Assembly: GCA_002327305.1 (NCBI GenBank)
Contig: DCUZ01000016.1
Location: 1-64,000 of the forward strand
Length of the DNA: 64,000 nt
Direction of reading: 5' to 3'
DNA from: Holophagales bacterium UBA2201
GTDB taxonomy: Bacteria; Acidobacteriota; Thermoanaerobaculia; UBA2201
Shown: positions 25,148-34,269 of the stretch, piece after piece
Position numbering within the stretch: position 1 is the first letter of the stretch
How the letters are laid out: each line of letters starts with the position of its first letter
Made by a program: the position numbers and the translations under genes
The notes under the pieces: model-generated
Seen by the model: only the letters and a program-made list of their open reading frames with translations
What the model was told of the DNA's origin: nothing
Databases searched by the model: none

Positions 25148-26208
25148 GCGCCCCGTTCACCCTCCTGGGACAAAACGGCGCCGCCAAGGGACGCCGGGGG
25201 TGCCTCCACACCGCGCACGGGGTCATCGAGACGCCCAACTTCATGCCGGTGGGGACCTACGGCACCCTCCGGGGCGTCCCCTCGCACCTCCTGCCGGACC
25301 TCGGCGCCCAGGTGATGCTGGTCAATTTCCTCCACCTCTTCTTCTATCCCGGCCCCGAGGCCCTGGCCCGCGCCGGGGGGGTCCACCGATTTTTCTCCAT
25401 CCCCGTTCCGGTGCTGGCCGATTCGGGGGGATACCAGGTCTTCTCCCTCGGCTCCCACCGAAAGGTCGGGGAGGAGGGGGTGCCCTTTCAGGACCCCCGC
25501 TCCGGCCGCAAAGAGCTGTTCACCCCGGAGAAGGTGACGCAGTTCGAGGAGTCCATGGGGATGGACATCGGGATGGTCCTGGATGTCTGCCTCCCCCACG
25601 ATGCCGGTCGCAAAGCCCACGAAAAAGCCGTCGCAGTGACCCACCGGTGGGCGGAACGGGCCCTTGCCGCCGCCTCGCGCGAACGGATGCTTGTATTCGG
25701 CATCGGGCAGGGGGGGACCTTTCCCGACCTGCGCCGCCGCTCGGCCGAGGGGCTGGCGTCCCTCCCCTTCGACGGCTACGGCATCGGGGGACTGGGCATC
25801 GGAGAGGAGCCGGAGCGCACCTTCGAGGCGCTGGAGGCCTCCCTCGAAGGATTGCCGGAGGACAAGCCCCGATATTTCATGGGGATGGGGTACCCTCAGG
25901 ACATCGCCCGGGCCGTGGCGATGGGGGTGGACCTCTTCGACTGCGTCCTCCCCACCCGCAACGCCCGCAACGGCCAGCTCTTCACCTCGCGGGGGGTCAT
26001 CAACTTCAAACGCAGTGTTTTCAAGGAAGTACATGCCCCCCCCGATCCCGCCTGCGCCTGCCCCGTCTGCCGCCACTACTCCCTGGCCTACCTTCACGCC
26101 ATGTTCCGACAGAGGGAAATGAGCGCCGCGGTCCTGGCCACCGTCCACAATGTGGCCTACTACCTTGACTTTTTGGCCAAAATCAGGGAAAATACCGCCT
26201 CCATTTAA
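25144..26208 (+). CDS. tgt: tRNA-guanine (queuine) transglycosylase
   Basis: 354 residues. D93 in 'LADSGGYQVFS' and the later nucleophile Asp in 'GVDLFDCVLPTRNARNG' are the catalytic pair, 'FGIGQGG' binds the base, and 'CACPVCRHYSLAYLHAMF' provides zinc Cys3His. It exchanges preQ1 for guanine at tRNA position 34. ATG overlaps the lolA stop. Gene order tgt-yajC-secD-secF is the common bacterial one. Confidence 0.96.
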   Translation: MSAPFTLLGQNGAAKGRRGCLHTAHGVIETPNFMPVGTYGTLRGVPSHLLPDLGAQVMLVNFLHLFFYPGPEALARAGGVHRFFSIPVPVLADSGGYQVFSLGSHRKVGEEGVPFQDPRSGRKELFTPEKVTQFEESMGMDIGMVLDVCLPHDAGRKAHEKAVAVTHRWAERALAAASRERMLVFGIGQGGTFPDLRRRSAEGLASLPFDGYGIGGLGIGEEPERTFEALEASLEGLPEDKPRYFMGMGYPQDIARAVAMGVDLFDCVLPTRNARNGQLFTSRGVINFKRSVFKEVHAPPDPACACPVCRHYSLAYLHAMFRQREMSAAVLATVHNVAYYLDFLAKIRENTASI

Positions 26209-26231
26209 ATCCCCAAGGAGGGAATCCGGTT

Positions 26232-26522
26232 TTGAGCCAGAATCCGAACCCTATCATCAGTCTGCTTCCGCTCGTCGTCATCTTCGGCATCTTCTATTTT
26301 ATGCTCATCCGCCCCATGCAGAAGAAGCAGAAGGCCCACGCCAACTTCCTCAAGGAGTTGAAGAAGGGCGACAAGGTGGTCACCAACGGCGGACTCTACG
26401 GCGCCATCCTGGCCGTGGAGGACGACGCGGTGGTCCTTAAACTGTCGGAGAACGTGAAAGTGCGCGTCGCCAAGTCGGCCGTCGCGGGCGCCCAGCCCGG
26501 CGAGGGCAAGACCGAGTTGTAG
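26232..26522 (+). CDS. yajC: Preprotein translocase subunit YajC
   Basis: 96 residues, one N-terminal membrane helix ('IISLLPLVVIFGIFYFMLIRP') and the cytoplasmic 'KKQKAHANFLKELKKGDKVVTNGGLYG' signature. It associates with SecDF-YidC. The start is TTG, 10 nt after an AAGGAGG site. Confidence 0.95.
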   Translation: MSQNPNPIISLLPLVVIFGIFYFMLIRPMQKKQKAHANFLKELKKGDKVVTNGGLYGAILAVEDDAVVLKLSENVKVRVAKSAVAGAQPGEGKTEL

Positions 26523-26542
26523 GCGGCGCCAAGGAGACCCCC

Positions 26543-28096
26543 GTGAAAAAAGAACTGCTCTGGAGACTCATCCTCATCGTCGCCATCACCGCCGGCTGCC
26601 TCTGGTCCATGTTCCCCCTGAAGGAACGGATCAACCTGGGGTTGGACCTGCGGGGCGGCAGCCACCTGGTCATGGAGGTGCAGACGGGCGACGCCATCCG
26701 CGCCGACCGCAACGACGCCCACGACTTCCTGGTGGAAAAACTCAAGAAGGAGGGGATCACGGCCGGCGAGGCGCAGTTCCCCGCCGACAACACCTTCTCG
26801 ATCATCGTGCCCGCCGATTCGATCAAGGAGGCGCGCGTCCAGGCCGAGGACGACCTCCCCGGCTGGAGCGCCGACTACTCCGGGACCACCCTCACCCTGA
26901 AAATGGCCGGCAACATGCTCAAGGACCGGGAGGACAAGGCGGTCCAGCAGGCCCTGCAGACCATCAGCAACCGCGTGGACGCCCTCGGCCTGGCCGAGCC
27001 GATCATCCTGCGCGAAGGGACCTCCAACCGCATCGTGGTCCAGCTCCCGGGCGTGGACGATCCGGAACGGGTCAAGGACATCATCAAGGCCACCGCCGTC
27101 CTGGACCTCAAACTCGTGGACAAGGGGCCCGCCGAGAACAGGGAGGACCTGATCCAGGCCTACGCCGGCAGCGTCCCCGCCCATGTCGAGATCATCGGCG
27201 GCAAGTACAAGGACGAATCGGGGCGCACCATCCGCAATTTCTACGCCGTGGAGAAGAAGGCCGCCGTCTCCGGGCGCGACCTCAAGAACGCCCGCCGCTC
27301 CATGGACCGCTACAACCAGCCCGCCGTGGAGTTCTCCCTCAACGCCCAGGGGGCCAAGAAATTCGCCAAGGTCACCGGGGAGAACATCAACCGGCGCCTG
27401 GCCATCATCCTGGACAACCAGGTGATGTCGGCCCCCAACATCAAGGCGCAGATCTCCGATTCCGGCATCATTGAGGGGAGTTTCGACATCCAGGAGGCCG
27501 AGGACCTGGCCCTGACCCTGCGCTCCGGCTCCCTCCCCGCCTCGGTCATCTATCTTGAAGAGCGGACGGTGGGCCCCTCCCTCGGACAGGATTCCATCAA
27601 CCGGGGGGTCAAGTCCGGCCTCATCGGGCTGCTCATCGTCGCCGTCTTCATGCTGTTCTATTACCGCCTCGCCGGCGTCAATGCCGTCACGGCCCTGTGC
27701 CTCAACATCGTCATCCTCCTCGGCGTGATGGCCTACTTCCGCGCCGTCCTCACCCTCCCCGGCATCGCCGGCGTGGTCCTGACCATCGGCATGGCGGTGG
27801 ACGCCAACGTCCTGATCTTCGAGCGCATCCGGGAGGAGATCCTCCTGGGCAAGTCGGTCAAGGCGGCCATCCAGCTCGGGTTCTCGCGGGCCATGTCGGC
27901 CATCGTGGACTCCAACCTCACCACCATCATCTCGGCCCTGTTCCTCTTCCAGTTCGGAACGGGCCCCATCAAGGGTTTCGCCGTGACGCTCATCATCGGC
28001 CTCTGCGCCTCCATGTTCACGGCCATCTTCGTTTCGCGGTCCATCTTCGACTTCTTCTTCAAGTACCGCGAACGCGTCGAGACCCTGAGCATATAG
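26543..28096 (+). CDS. secD: Protein translocase subunit SecD
   Basis: 517 residues, RND family. N-terminal helix, 'NLGLDLRGGSHLVMEV', large periplasmic P1 region (about 60-340), then five C-terminal helices with 'GMAVDANVLIFERIREE' containing the proton-path Asp. It uses the proton gradient to pull secreted proteins out. GTG start preceded by AAGGAG. Confidence 0.97.
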   Translation: MKKELLWRLILIVAITAGCLWSMFPLKERINLGLDLRGGSHLVMEVQTGDAIRADRNDAHDFLVEKLKKEGITAGEAQFPADNTFSIIVPADSIKEARVQAEDDLPGWSADYSGTTLTLKMAGNMLKDREDKAVQQALQTISNRVDALGLAEPIILREGTSNRIVVQLPGVDDPERVKDIIKATAVLDLKLVDKGPAENREDLIQAYAGSVPAHVEIIGGKYKDESGRTIRNFYAVEKKAAVSGRDLKNARRSMDRYNQPAVEFSLNAQGAKKFAKVTGENINRRLAIILDNQVMSAPNIKAQISDSGIIEGSFDIQEAEDLALTLRSGSLPASVIYLEERTVGPSLGQDSINRGVKSGLIGLLIVAVFMLFYYRLAGVNAVTALCLNIVILLGVMAYFRAVLTLPGIAGVVLTIGMAVDANVLIFERIREEILLGKSVKAAIQLGFSRAMSAIVDSNLTTIISALFLFQFGTGPIKGFAVTLIIGLCASMFTAIFVSRSIFDFFFKYRERVETLSI

Positions 28097-28105
28097 GAGC
28101 GGGCC

Positions 28106-29248
28106 ATGCTGCGCATCTTACGCAATCCCCAATTTCCCTTCATGAAGTACCGGCTCCACTGGCTGGCCTTCTCCGCCCTGCTCATCCTGGCCGCCGTCGT
28201 CGCCTTCTTCGTCCGCGGCGGGTTCAACTTCGGCATTGATTTCGCCGGCGGGACCCAGGTGGCCGCCAAGTTCCGCGAGCCGATGGACATCGCCAAACTG
28301 CGTGCCATCCTGGAGGCCGCGGGCTTCAAGGACACCACCATCCAGCATTTCGACGATCCGGCCCTCAATGAGTTCCTCATCCGCGTCCAGAACATCGAGG
28401 GGCGCGAGGGCGAGACCGTCAGCCAGCTCCTGGGCGTCCTCGGCCGGTCGCTCAACGCCCCCCCTCCGGAATCCGACCTCAACCTCCTCGGCACCAAGGC
28501 GGTCGCCGAGATCCTCTCCTCCGGCCCCTCCGAGAGCCCCGAGACCGTCCAGTCCGTGGCCGCGGCCATCGCCGCCCTCAAGAAGGACAAGGGGATCCTG
28601 GCCTCCCACGCCGACCTCAAGGACATCGACGGCCTGAGCCCCGCGATGTTCGACACCCTCAAGCAGAAGACCGCCGTGGGGCCCTACAGCGTCCTCTCTT
28701 CCGAGAGCGTCGGCCCCAAGGTGGGGAAGGACATCCAGAAAAAGGCCGTCTGGGCCGTCCTGGGGTCCCTCGCCGGAATGCTGGTCTACATCGCCTTCCG
28801 GTTCAAGCACTTCTCCTGGGGCCTCGGCGCCATCGCGGCGATCTTCCACGACGTCCTGATCATCCTCGGGTTCATGCTCTTCACCAACCGCCCCCTCGAC
28901 CTCACCGGCGTCGCCGCCCTCCTGACGCTGATGGGCTATTCCATGAACGACACCGTCATCGTCTTCGACCGCATCCGCGAGAACATGCGCCTCCGCAAAC
29001 CCGGCACCCTGCTGGAGATCATGGACCGCTCCATCAACGAGACCCTCTCCCGCACCATCATCACCTCCGGCACCACCTGGACCGTGGTGGCCTGCCTCTT
29101 CTTCCTCGGCGGCGACGTCATCAACAATTTCGCCTTCATCCTCTTCTGGGGCATCCTCATCGGCACCTACTCCTCCATCTACATCGCCAGCCCCCTGGCC
29201 TGGGCCTTCACCCGCAGGGCCTACGACCGGACCGCGAAGAAGAAGTAA
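28106..29248 (+). CDS. secF: Protein translocase subunit SecF, enlarged periplasmic loop
   Basis: 380 residues, against about 300-320 in typical SecF. It has 'NFGIDFAGGTQV', then a long P4 region with ~60 extra residues ('TVSQLLGVLGRS' to 'FDTLKQKTAVG'), then the standard helices with 'GYSMNDTVIVFDRIREN'. Starts 10 nt after secD with AGGAG. The operon ends in a hairpin terminator downstream. Confidence 0.96.
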   Translation: MLRILRNPQFPFMKYRLHWLAFSALLILAAVVAFFVRGGFNFGIDFAGGTQVAAKFREPMDIAKLRAILEAAGFKDTTIQHFDDPALNEFLIRVQNIEGREGETVSQLLGVLGRSLNAPPPESDLNLLGTKAVAEILSSGPSESPETVQSVAAAIAALKKDKGILASHADLKDIDGLSPAMFDTLKQKTAVGPYSVLSSESVGPKVGKDIQKKAVWAVLGSLAGMLVYIAFRFKHFSWGLGAIAAIFHDVLIILGFMLFTNRPLDLTGVAALLTLMGYSMNDTVIVFDRIRENMRLRKPGTLLEIMDRSINETLSRTIITSGTTWTVVACLFFLGGDVINNFAFILFWGILIGTYSSIYIASPLAWAFTRRAYDRTAKKK

Positions 29249-29276
29249 CCGCCCCCCCCCGTCCCCATGATCGCCG

Positions 29277-29308
29277 CGGCCCCGGGGCAACCCGGGGCCG
29301 TTCGTTTT
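29277..29308 (+). terminator. Intrinsic terminator of the lolA-secF operon
   Basis: A perfect 10-bp GC stem (CGGCCCCGGG / CCCGGGGCCG) closed by a GCAA tetraloop, followed by TTCGTTTT. It lies 28 nt after the secF stop. Confidence 0.85.
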
Positions 29309-29327
29309 GGGGATCTCCCGGGGTTGG

Positions 29328-29501
29328 TCAGCGGTTCAGCGCCGGGAACGATGCCAGCGGGGGGGCGCCCCAGATGCGGACGGACGCGGGGATCCCGTTG
29401 ACGACGCAGGTCCACGAACCGTCCGTGCCCAACCCCGACATCTCCGCCATCCACACCGCCCCCCAGCCGTCCCGCGACGGGGCCTCGATGCGGAGTGCCA
29501 T
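29328..29501 (-). pseudogene. C-terminal remnant of a paralogue of the 35452-35952 gene
   Basis: 57 codons aligning with the C-terminus of the signal-anchored protein at 35452-35952, sharing 'RIEAPSRDGWGAVWMAEMSG' and the ending '..FPALN'. 62 nt (29433-29494) are identical to 35563-35624 while the sequence on either side has diverged. The N-terminal two thirds are absent and the RM island begins right behind. Confidence 0.75.
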
Positions 29502-29568
29502 CCGGTCCCGGAGCCGGTCGCCGGATGTCTGCCGTTTGGGGGAGCTTTCCTAACGTCGCTTCGGAGTG

Positions 29569-29583
29569 TACAATAAGCGCATG
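29569..29583 (+). promoter_or_regulatory. -10 box of the type IIG RM gene
   Basis: TACAAT (29569-29574), 6 nt (AAGCGC), ATG 29581. The -35 is poor (TTTCCT, 17-nt spacing). Same spacing as the other leaderless-type promoters here. Confidence 0.5.
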
Positions 29584-32550
29584 GGCATTGAAACAATCAA
29601 AGGTCTCGTGGACCGGTTTGAAACCCATCGGGATTCCTATACCTCCGGCTCCTACAACGAAACCCAGCTCCGCCGCGAGTTCCTGGACCCCTTCTTCAAG
29701 GCCCTCGGTTGGGATGTCTTCAACGAAAAGGGCTACGACGAGGCCTACAAAGAGGTCATCCACGAGGATTCCCTCAAGATCGGCGAATCCACCAAGGCCC
29801 CCGACTACTGCTTCCGCATCGGCGGCGTGCGCAAGTTTTTCGTGGAGGCCAAGAAGCCCTCCGTCAACGTCAAAGAGGATGTCTCCCCCGCCTACCAATT
29901 GCGCCGCTATGCCTGGAACGCCGACCTCCCCCTTTCCATCCTCACCGATTTCGAGGAGTTCGCCGTCTACGATTGCCGTGAAAAGCCGGCTCTGACCGAC
30001 AAGGCCTCCAGGGCCCGCGTCCTCTACCTCCCCTTCCACGAGTACCCGGAGCGCTGGGAGGAACTGGCCGCGCTTTTCTCCCCCGAGGCCGTCCTCAAGG
30101 GCTCCTTCGACCGCTACGCCCGATCGGCCAAGGCCAAGCGGGGCACCGCCGGGGTGGACGACGCCTTCCTAGAGGACATCGAGCGGTGGCGGGAACTGCT
30201 GGCCAGGGGCTTCGCCCTGCGCAACCCGGCCCTCTCCACCCATACCCTCAACTTCGCCGTTCAGCGCACCATTGACCGCATCATCTTCCTGCGCATCGCC
30301 GAGGACCGCGGCCTGGAGCCCTACGGCACGCTTCTGGGGCAAATCAACGGCGAAGGCGTCTATCCCCGCCTCGTCGAGCTCTTCCGCAAGGCCGACCAGA
30401 AATACAACTCCGGCCTCTTCCACTTCCAGAATGAGAAGGGCCAGCACGAACGGCCCGACGACCTCACCCCCCGCCTCCACCTCGACGACAAGCCGCTGAA
30501 GGCGATCATCCAAGGGCTCTACTACCCCGAGAGCCCCTACGAGTTCTCCGTCATGCCCGCCGACATCCTGGGGCAGGTCTATGAGCGGTTCCTGGGAAAA
30601 GTCATCCGCCTCACCGCCGGCCATCAGGCCAAGGTGGAGGAGAAGCCGGAGGTGAAAAAGGCCGGCGGCGTATTTTATACTCCCACCTTCATCGTGGACT
30701 ACATCGTCCGGCATACGGTGGGACGGCTCCTGGAGGGCAAGACCCCCAAACAGATTTCAAGCCTGCGCATCCTGGACCCCGCCTGCGGCTCCGGCTCCTT
30801 CCTTCTGGGAGCCTACCAGTGCCTTCTCGACTGGCACCGCGACTGGTACCTTGCCGACGGCGCCGCGATACACCCCAAGGAGATTTACCGCGCCCACACC
30901 GGGCAGTGGCGCCTCACCACCCCGGAGCGCAAGCGCATCCTCCTCAACTCCATCCACGGCGTGGACCTGGACCCGCAGGCTGTGGAGGTCACCAAGCTCT
31001 CCCTCCTGCTGAAAGTCCTGGAGGGGGAGACGGAGCAGACTCTCCAGCACCAGATGGACTTCATGCGCGCCCGCGCCCTGCCCGACTTGGGGCGTAACAT
31101 CCAGTGGGGCAACTCCCTCATCGGGGGCGACTACACCCACGGCCGGCAGTTGGACTTCGTGCCGGAGGAGGAGCGGTACCGCGTCAACCCCTTTGATTGG
31201 GCCCGCCAGTTCTCCGCCGTCATGGAGGCGGGGGGCTTCGACGCCGTCATCGGCAATCCCCCTTATGTGCGGCAGGAGACCCTGGGCGACGACTTCAAAG
31301 CGTATGCCGGCACGCACTTCAAGACCTTCGCCGGCACCGCCGACCTCTATGTCTATTTCATCGAGCGGGGCATCTCGCTCCTGAAGGATGGCGGGATCTT
31401 CTCCTACATCGTCGCCAACAAGTGGCTGAGGGCCGCCTATGGGAAGCCTCTCCGGCAGTGGCTCAAGGACAAGGCCGTCGAGGAGATCGTGGACTTCGGC
31501 GACCTCCCCGTCTTCCAGGGCGCCACCACCTACCCCTGCATCCTGCGCGTCGCCAAGAGCAAGGCCAAGAAGAGTTTCAGCGCCGCCAAAGTACCGGACT
31601 TGGAGTTCACCGATCTGGAGGAGAAGGTCAAGGACCTGCGATACACCGTAGAGAAGACGACCCTCTCTCCAGACGGCTGGTCGTTGGCCGACGCCAAGGT
31701 TTCGGCCCTCCTGGGGAAGATCAAGGCCCAAGGAATCCCTCTGAAAGAGTATGTCAAGGGAAAGATCTATCGGGGCGTTCTGACCGGCTTCAACGAGGCC
31801 TTTGTTATTGACGAGGCGACAAAGAAACGGCTCATCCAAGAAGACCCCAAAAGCGCCGAACTCATCAAGCCCTTCCTCCAGGGGCGCGACATCAAGCGGT
31901 ATCAGCCGCCCACCCCGACGCGCTATCTCATCTTTACGCGCCGGGGAGTGGACATCAAACGCTATCCCGCCATCGAGCGGCATCTGCTCCAATATAAAGA
32001 ACTTCTAATGCCGAAGCCGAAAAACTGGAAGGGGAAAGAGTGGAAGGGGCGCAAGCCGGGGGCGTATCAGTGGTACGAGATTCAAGACAGCACCGATTAT
32101 TACTCGGAATTTGAGAAGCCTAAGATTCTCTGGCCTGAAATAGCAGGCGATGCACGCTTCACCTTTGACCCCGCAGGCTGCTATGCCAACAACAAAGTGT
32201 TTCTAATTCCCTCTGAGGATAAATACCTTCTTGGCTTGTTGAACTCTTCGTTGCTAAAGACCTTCATACACTCCGTATGCACTGATCTCCAGGGCAGTAG
32301 TTTCAACTTCAGTGCTGTCTTTGTGCAAAAGACGCCTATCGTTGTGCCTGATCTTAAGGACAAAACACGGGTGAAGGCCAAAGAAGAGATCCTCGCCCTG
32401 GTGGACCAGCTACTTAAGATGAATGCCGACCTGGCTACCTGCACAAGCAATCAGCAGCGGGTGCTATGCCAGCGATATATTCTTGCCCACGAGAAGCAGA
32501 TAAATAATGCTGTCTGTTCAATATACCGAATCGATCATGATGATTGCTAG
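29581..32550 (+). CDS. Type IIG (Eco57I-like) restriction-modification enzyme
   Basis: 989 residues from ATG 29581. An N-terminal PDDEXK nuclease (D75 in 'KAPDYCFRIGG', E89-x-K91 in 'FFVEAKKP') is followed by a helical connector (~110-330). The gamma-type N6-adenine methylase has motif I DPACGSGSF at 399 and motif IV GNPPYV at 558-563. A TaqI-C-like target recognition domain ends near residue 930. One polypeptide modifies and cuts DNA. It is paralogous to the broken gene at 10221-13097. The 3' end becomes AT-richer and overlaps the next gene. Confidence 0.92.
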   Translation: MGIETIKGLVDRFETHRDSYTSGSYNETQLRREFLDPFFKALGWDVFNEKGYDEAYKEVIHEDSLKIGESTKAPDYCFRIGGVRKFFVEAKKPSVNVKEDVSPAYQLRRYAWNADLPLSILTDFEEFAVYDCREKPALTDKASRARVLYLPFHEYPERWEELAALFSPEAVLKGSFDRYARSAKAKRGTAGVDDAFLEDIERWRELLARGFALRNPALSTHTLNFAVQRTIDRIIFLRIAEDRGLEPYGTLLGQINGEGVYPRLVELFRKADQKYNSGLFHFQNEKGQHERPDDLTPRLHLDDKPLKAIIQGLYYPESPYEFSVMPADILGQVYERFLGKVIRLTAGHQAKVEEKPEVKKAGGVFYTPTFIVDYIVRHTVGRLLEGKTPKQISSLRILDPACGSGSFLLGAYQCLLDWHRDWYLADGAAIHPKEIYRAHTGQWRLTTPERKRILLNSIHGVDLDPQAVEVTKLSLLLKVLEGETEQTLQHQMDFMRARALPDLGRNIQWGNSLIGGDYTHGRQLDFVPEEERYRVNPFDWARQFSAVMEAGGFDAVIGNPPYVRQETLGDDFKAYAGTHFKTFAGTADLYVYFIERGISLLKDGGIFSYIVANKWLRAAYGKPLRQWLKDKAVEEIVDFGDLPVFQGATTYPCILRVAKSKAKKSFSAAKVPDLEFTDLEEKVKDLRYTVEKTTLSPDGWSLADAKVSALLGKIKAQGIPLKEYVKGKIYRGVLTGFNEAFVIDEATKKRLIQEDPKSAELIKPFLQGRDIKRYQPPTPTRYLIFTRRGVDIKRYPAIERHLLQYKELLMPKPKNWKGKEWKGRKPGAYQWYEIQDSTDYYSEFEKPKILWPEIAGDARFTFDPAGCYANNKVFLIPSEDKYLLGLLNSSLLKTFIHSVCTDLQGSSFNFSAVFVQKTPIVVPDLKDKTRVKAKEEILALVDQLLKMNADLATCTSNQQRVLCQRYILAHEKQINNAVCSIYRIDHDDC

Positions 32551-33874
32551 CGCCGCAAACCCAGGCGTCTTCAACATACGCAGCGAATTATCAGATAAAA
32601 GCATTAGAATTCTATCAAACCAAATTGATCAAGTATTTTCGAAGAAGGGATTGGCCTTTCCGAGAAGTGCAGAAGAATTGAAAAAGTATGCTTATAATCC
32701 TTACATTAAAATAGATGGCAATATTTTTCATTTAAGTGCAATCGGATCGCAAGCGCTTGAGCGCATATTGGCCATATTTCAAGGCATTAAACCGCTGAGC
32801 GATTTACTTAGCCCAAATGATTATTACCGGATCATCCTTGGCGAGATCGAGAATTGGATCAATCGCAAATTGGTACCAAGTCCTGATGTATTCATTGATT
32901 CGGTAGAAAAGCATATATTGACCTATATAGATTGGTATCAGTTTCTATGCAAAATAGATGGGTTAATCTTGCAAGGTGTTGATCAATTGCCAATAGGAGG
33001 AAAAATAATAAGTAAGTACACACCAGAAATTCTCGATAACATAATGCAAAAATCGGATGATTTTATAAAGATCATCAATACTGAACATAATAATTCTATT
33101 GTTATTTCAGGGAAAGAAAGAGGATCGATTGATTCAGCTTCGAGAAAATTCTGCTTCAATGCAGAATTGTGCCTATCGCTGTTGCGATTGTATCACTGTA
33201 TCGCAAGAGGAGGTGATATACTGCGCCCCAAAATTAGGTTAGTTAGCGAGTGTCATGGCGCTTATGGATCAGCTATTGTATTTGGATGGGATGAGAAAAC
33301 AAAGAGCGAAACTTGGATAAGACATTTTAAGGAAGATTTAAGCCTTGTAATAGACAATGAAATGTTAACTTACTTCAGAAAGCAATGTTATTGGGATCAG
33401 TTAGCGGGCCTTATCTTAAAAGAAGACAGAAGCGAAGTAGAGGAAGCGATAGTTAAATCACTTTATTGGTTTGGCGAAGCGCATAAGGAACGCACAATTG
33501 TTACAAAATGGATTCTATTGTGGACTTGCATTGAATGCTATTTTTCTATTGATGATGAGCGGATAACAGAAAATAATGCAATGGGCGTTGCAACTTTCCT
33601 TAAATTTGGTGGATATTCATTTGACGAATATAATGATTATCGCAAATTAAAGAGCAAGATCAGGAAATATTATGAACTTAGAAGTCTTGCTCTGCACAGA
33701 GCATCTTATCAACATATTGAGTCTGAAGCTCTCGAGACATTTGCTCAAATGGTTGCCTGGGTGATCATTATAATGGTCTCATTGTCATTGAGAGGTTATA
33801 ACAATTTAGTCCAGATAAAGAAAGAAGCAGAAAGATTAGATAGCCTGCACTATTCGGATCAGAAAAATGGATAA
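32537..33874 (+). CDS. HEPN-like (ApeA-type) protein coupled to the RM gene
   Basis: 445 residues from ATG 32537 (an ATG at 32507 is also possible), overlapping the RM stop by 14 nt or more. The C-terminal third has 'ALKW'-like 'SLYWFGEAHKERTIVTKWILLWTCIECYF' and R382-x4-H387 in 'YYELRSLALHRASY'. This is the R-x4-6-H motif and layout of Apea-like HEPN RNases. The N-terminal two thirds match nothing I know. It is strongly AT-rich compared with neighbours, pointing to transfer. An abortive-infection RNase linked to the RM enzyme is an inference. Confidence 0.6.
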   Translation: MMIASAANPGVFNIRSELSDKSIRILSNQIDQVFSKKGLAFPRSAEELKKYAYNPYIKIDGNIFHLSAIGSQALERILAIFQGIKPLSDLLSPNDYYRIILGEIENWINRKLVPSPDVFIDSVEKHILTYIDWYQFLCKIDGLILQGVDQLPIGGKIISKYTPEILDNIMQKSDDFIKIINTEHNNSIVISGKERGSIDSASRKFCFNAELCLSLLRLYHCIARGGDILRPKIRLVSECHGAYGSAIVFGWDEKTKSETWIRHFKEDLSLVIDNEMLTYFRKQCYWDQLAGLILKEDRSEVEEAIVKSLYWFGEAHKERTIVTKWILLWTCIECYFSIDDERITENNAMGVATFLKFGGYSFDEYNDYRKLKSKIRKYYELRSLALHRASYQHIESEALETFAQMVAWVIIIMVSLSLRGYNNLVQIKKEAERLDSLHYSDQKNG

Positions 33875-34226
33875 AGCGCTTTACATTTCCCTGCTCGTTG
33901 CCGTTGCAACTCCCGTTGTAGCATTCGCCCTGCGGCTGGCCTGGAAGGCAATCCGGCTATGGCATGCCCGCCGTCTCTCAGTGGAGGAGAAGCATCTGCT
34001 CCACTATGCGGCCAAATCCCAAGGCATGATCCACCACATGGAGGCCGATCAAATCCCCGGCGGATGGGTCCGCGCCGGCGGGATGGATTTCGACACGGAG
34101 CCCCGCCGGGCGGGTCTTTACCTTGCGGCTCTCGAACGCCTGATCGCCCTGGGCTATGTGGAGTACAAGTCGGGAAACCTATTCACTTTGACCCATTCCG
34201 GCTGGAAAAAGGGGGAAAGGACATGA
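33867..34226 (+). CDS. Membrane-anchored winged-helix-like small protein
   Basis: 119 residues: N-terminal helix (residues ~5-26, 'YISLLVAVATPVVAFALRLAW') then a soluble part ending in 'LAALERLIALGYVEYKSGNLFTLTHSGW', a winged-helix wing pattern. It overlaps the HEPN-like gene by 8 nt, suggesting a shared transcript, although GC content returns to the high level here. Comparable small proteins accompany defence genes but I cannot assign a role. Confidence 0.55.
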   Translation: MDKALYISLLVAVATPVVAFALRLAWKAIRLWHARRLSVEEKHLLHYAAKSQGMIHHMEADQIPGGWVRAGGMDFDTEPRRAGLYLAALERLIALGYVEYKSGNLFTLTHSGWKKGERT

Positions 34227-34269
34227 TGGCCGCCCGTATCGCATTCTGGAAATCGCGGAGGATGTTCTG

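Noticed and set aside
29581..32550. BREX PglX or DISARM methylase
   Set aside because: It has its own N-terminal PDDEXK nuclease and no BrxC/PglZ or DrmA/B neighbours; type IIG is the simpler reading.
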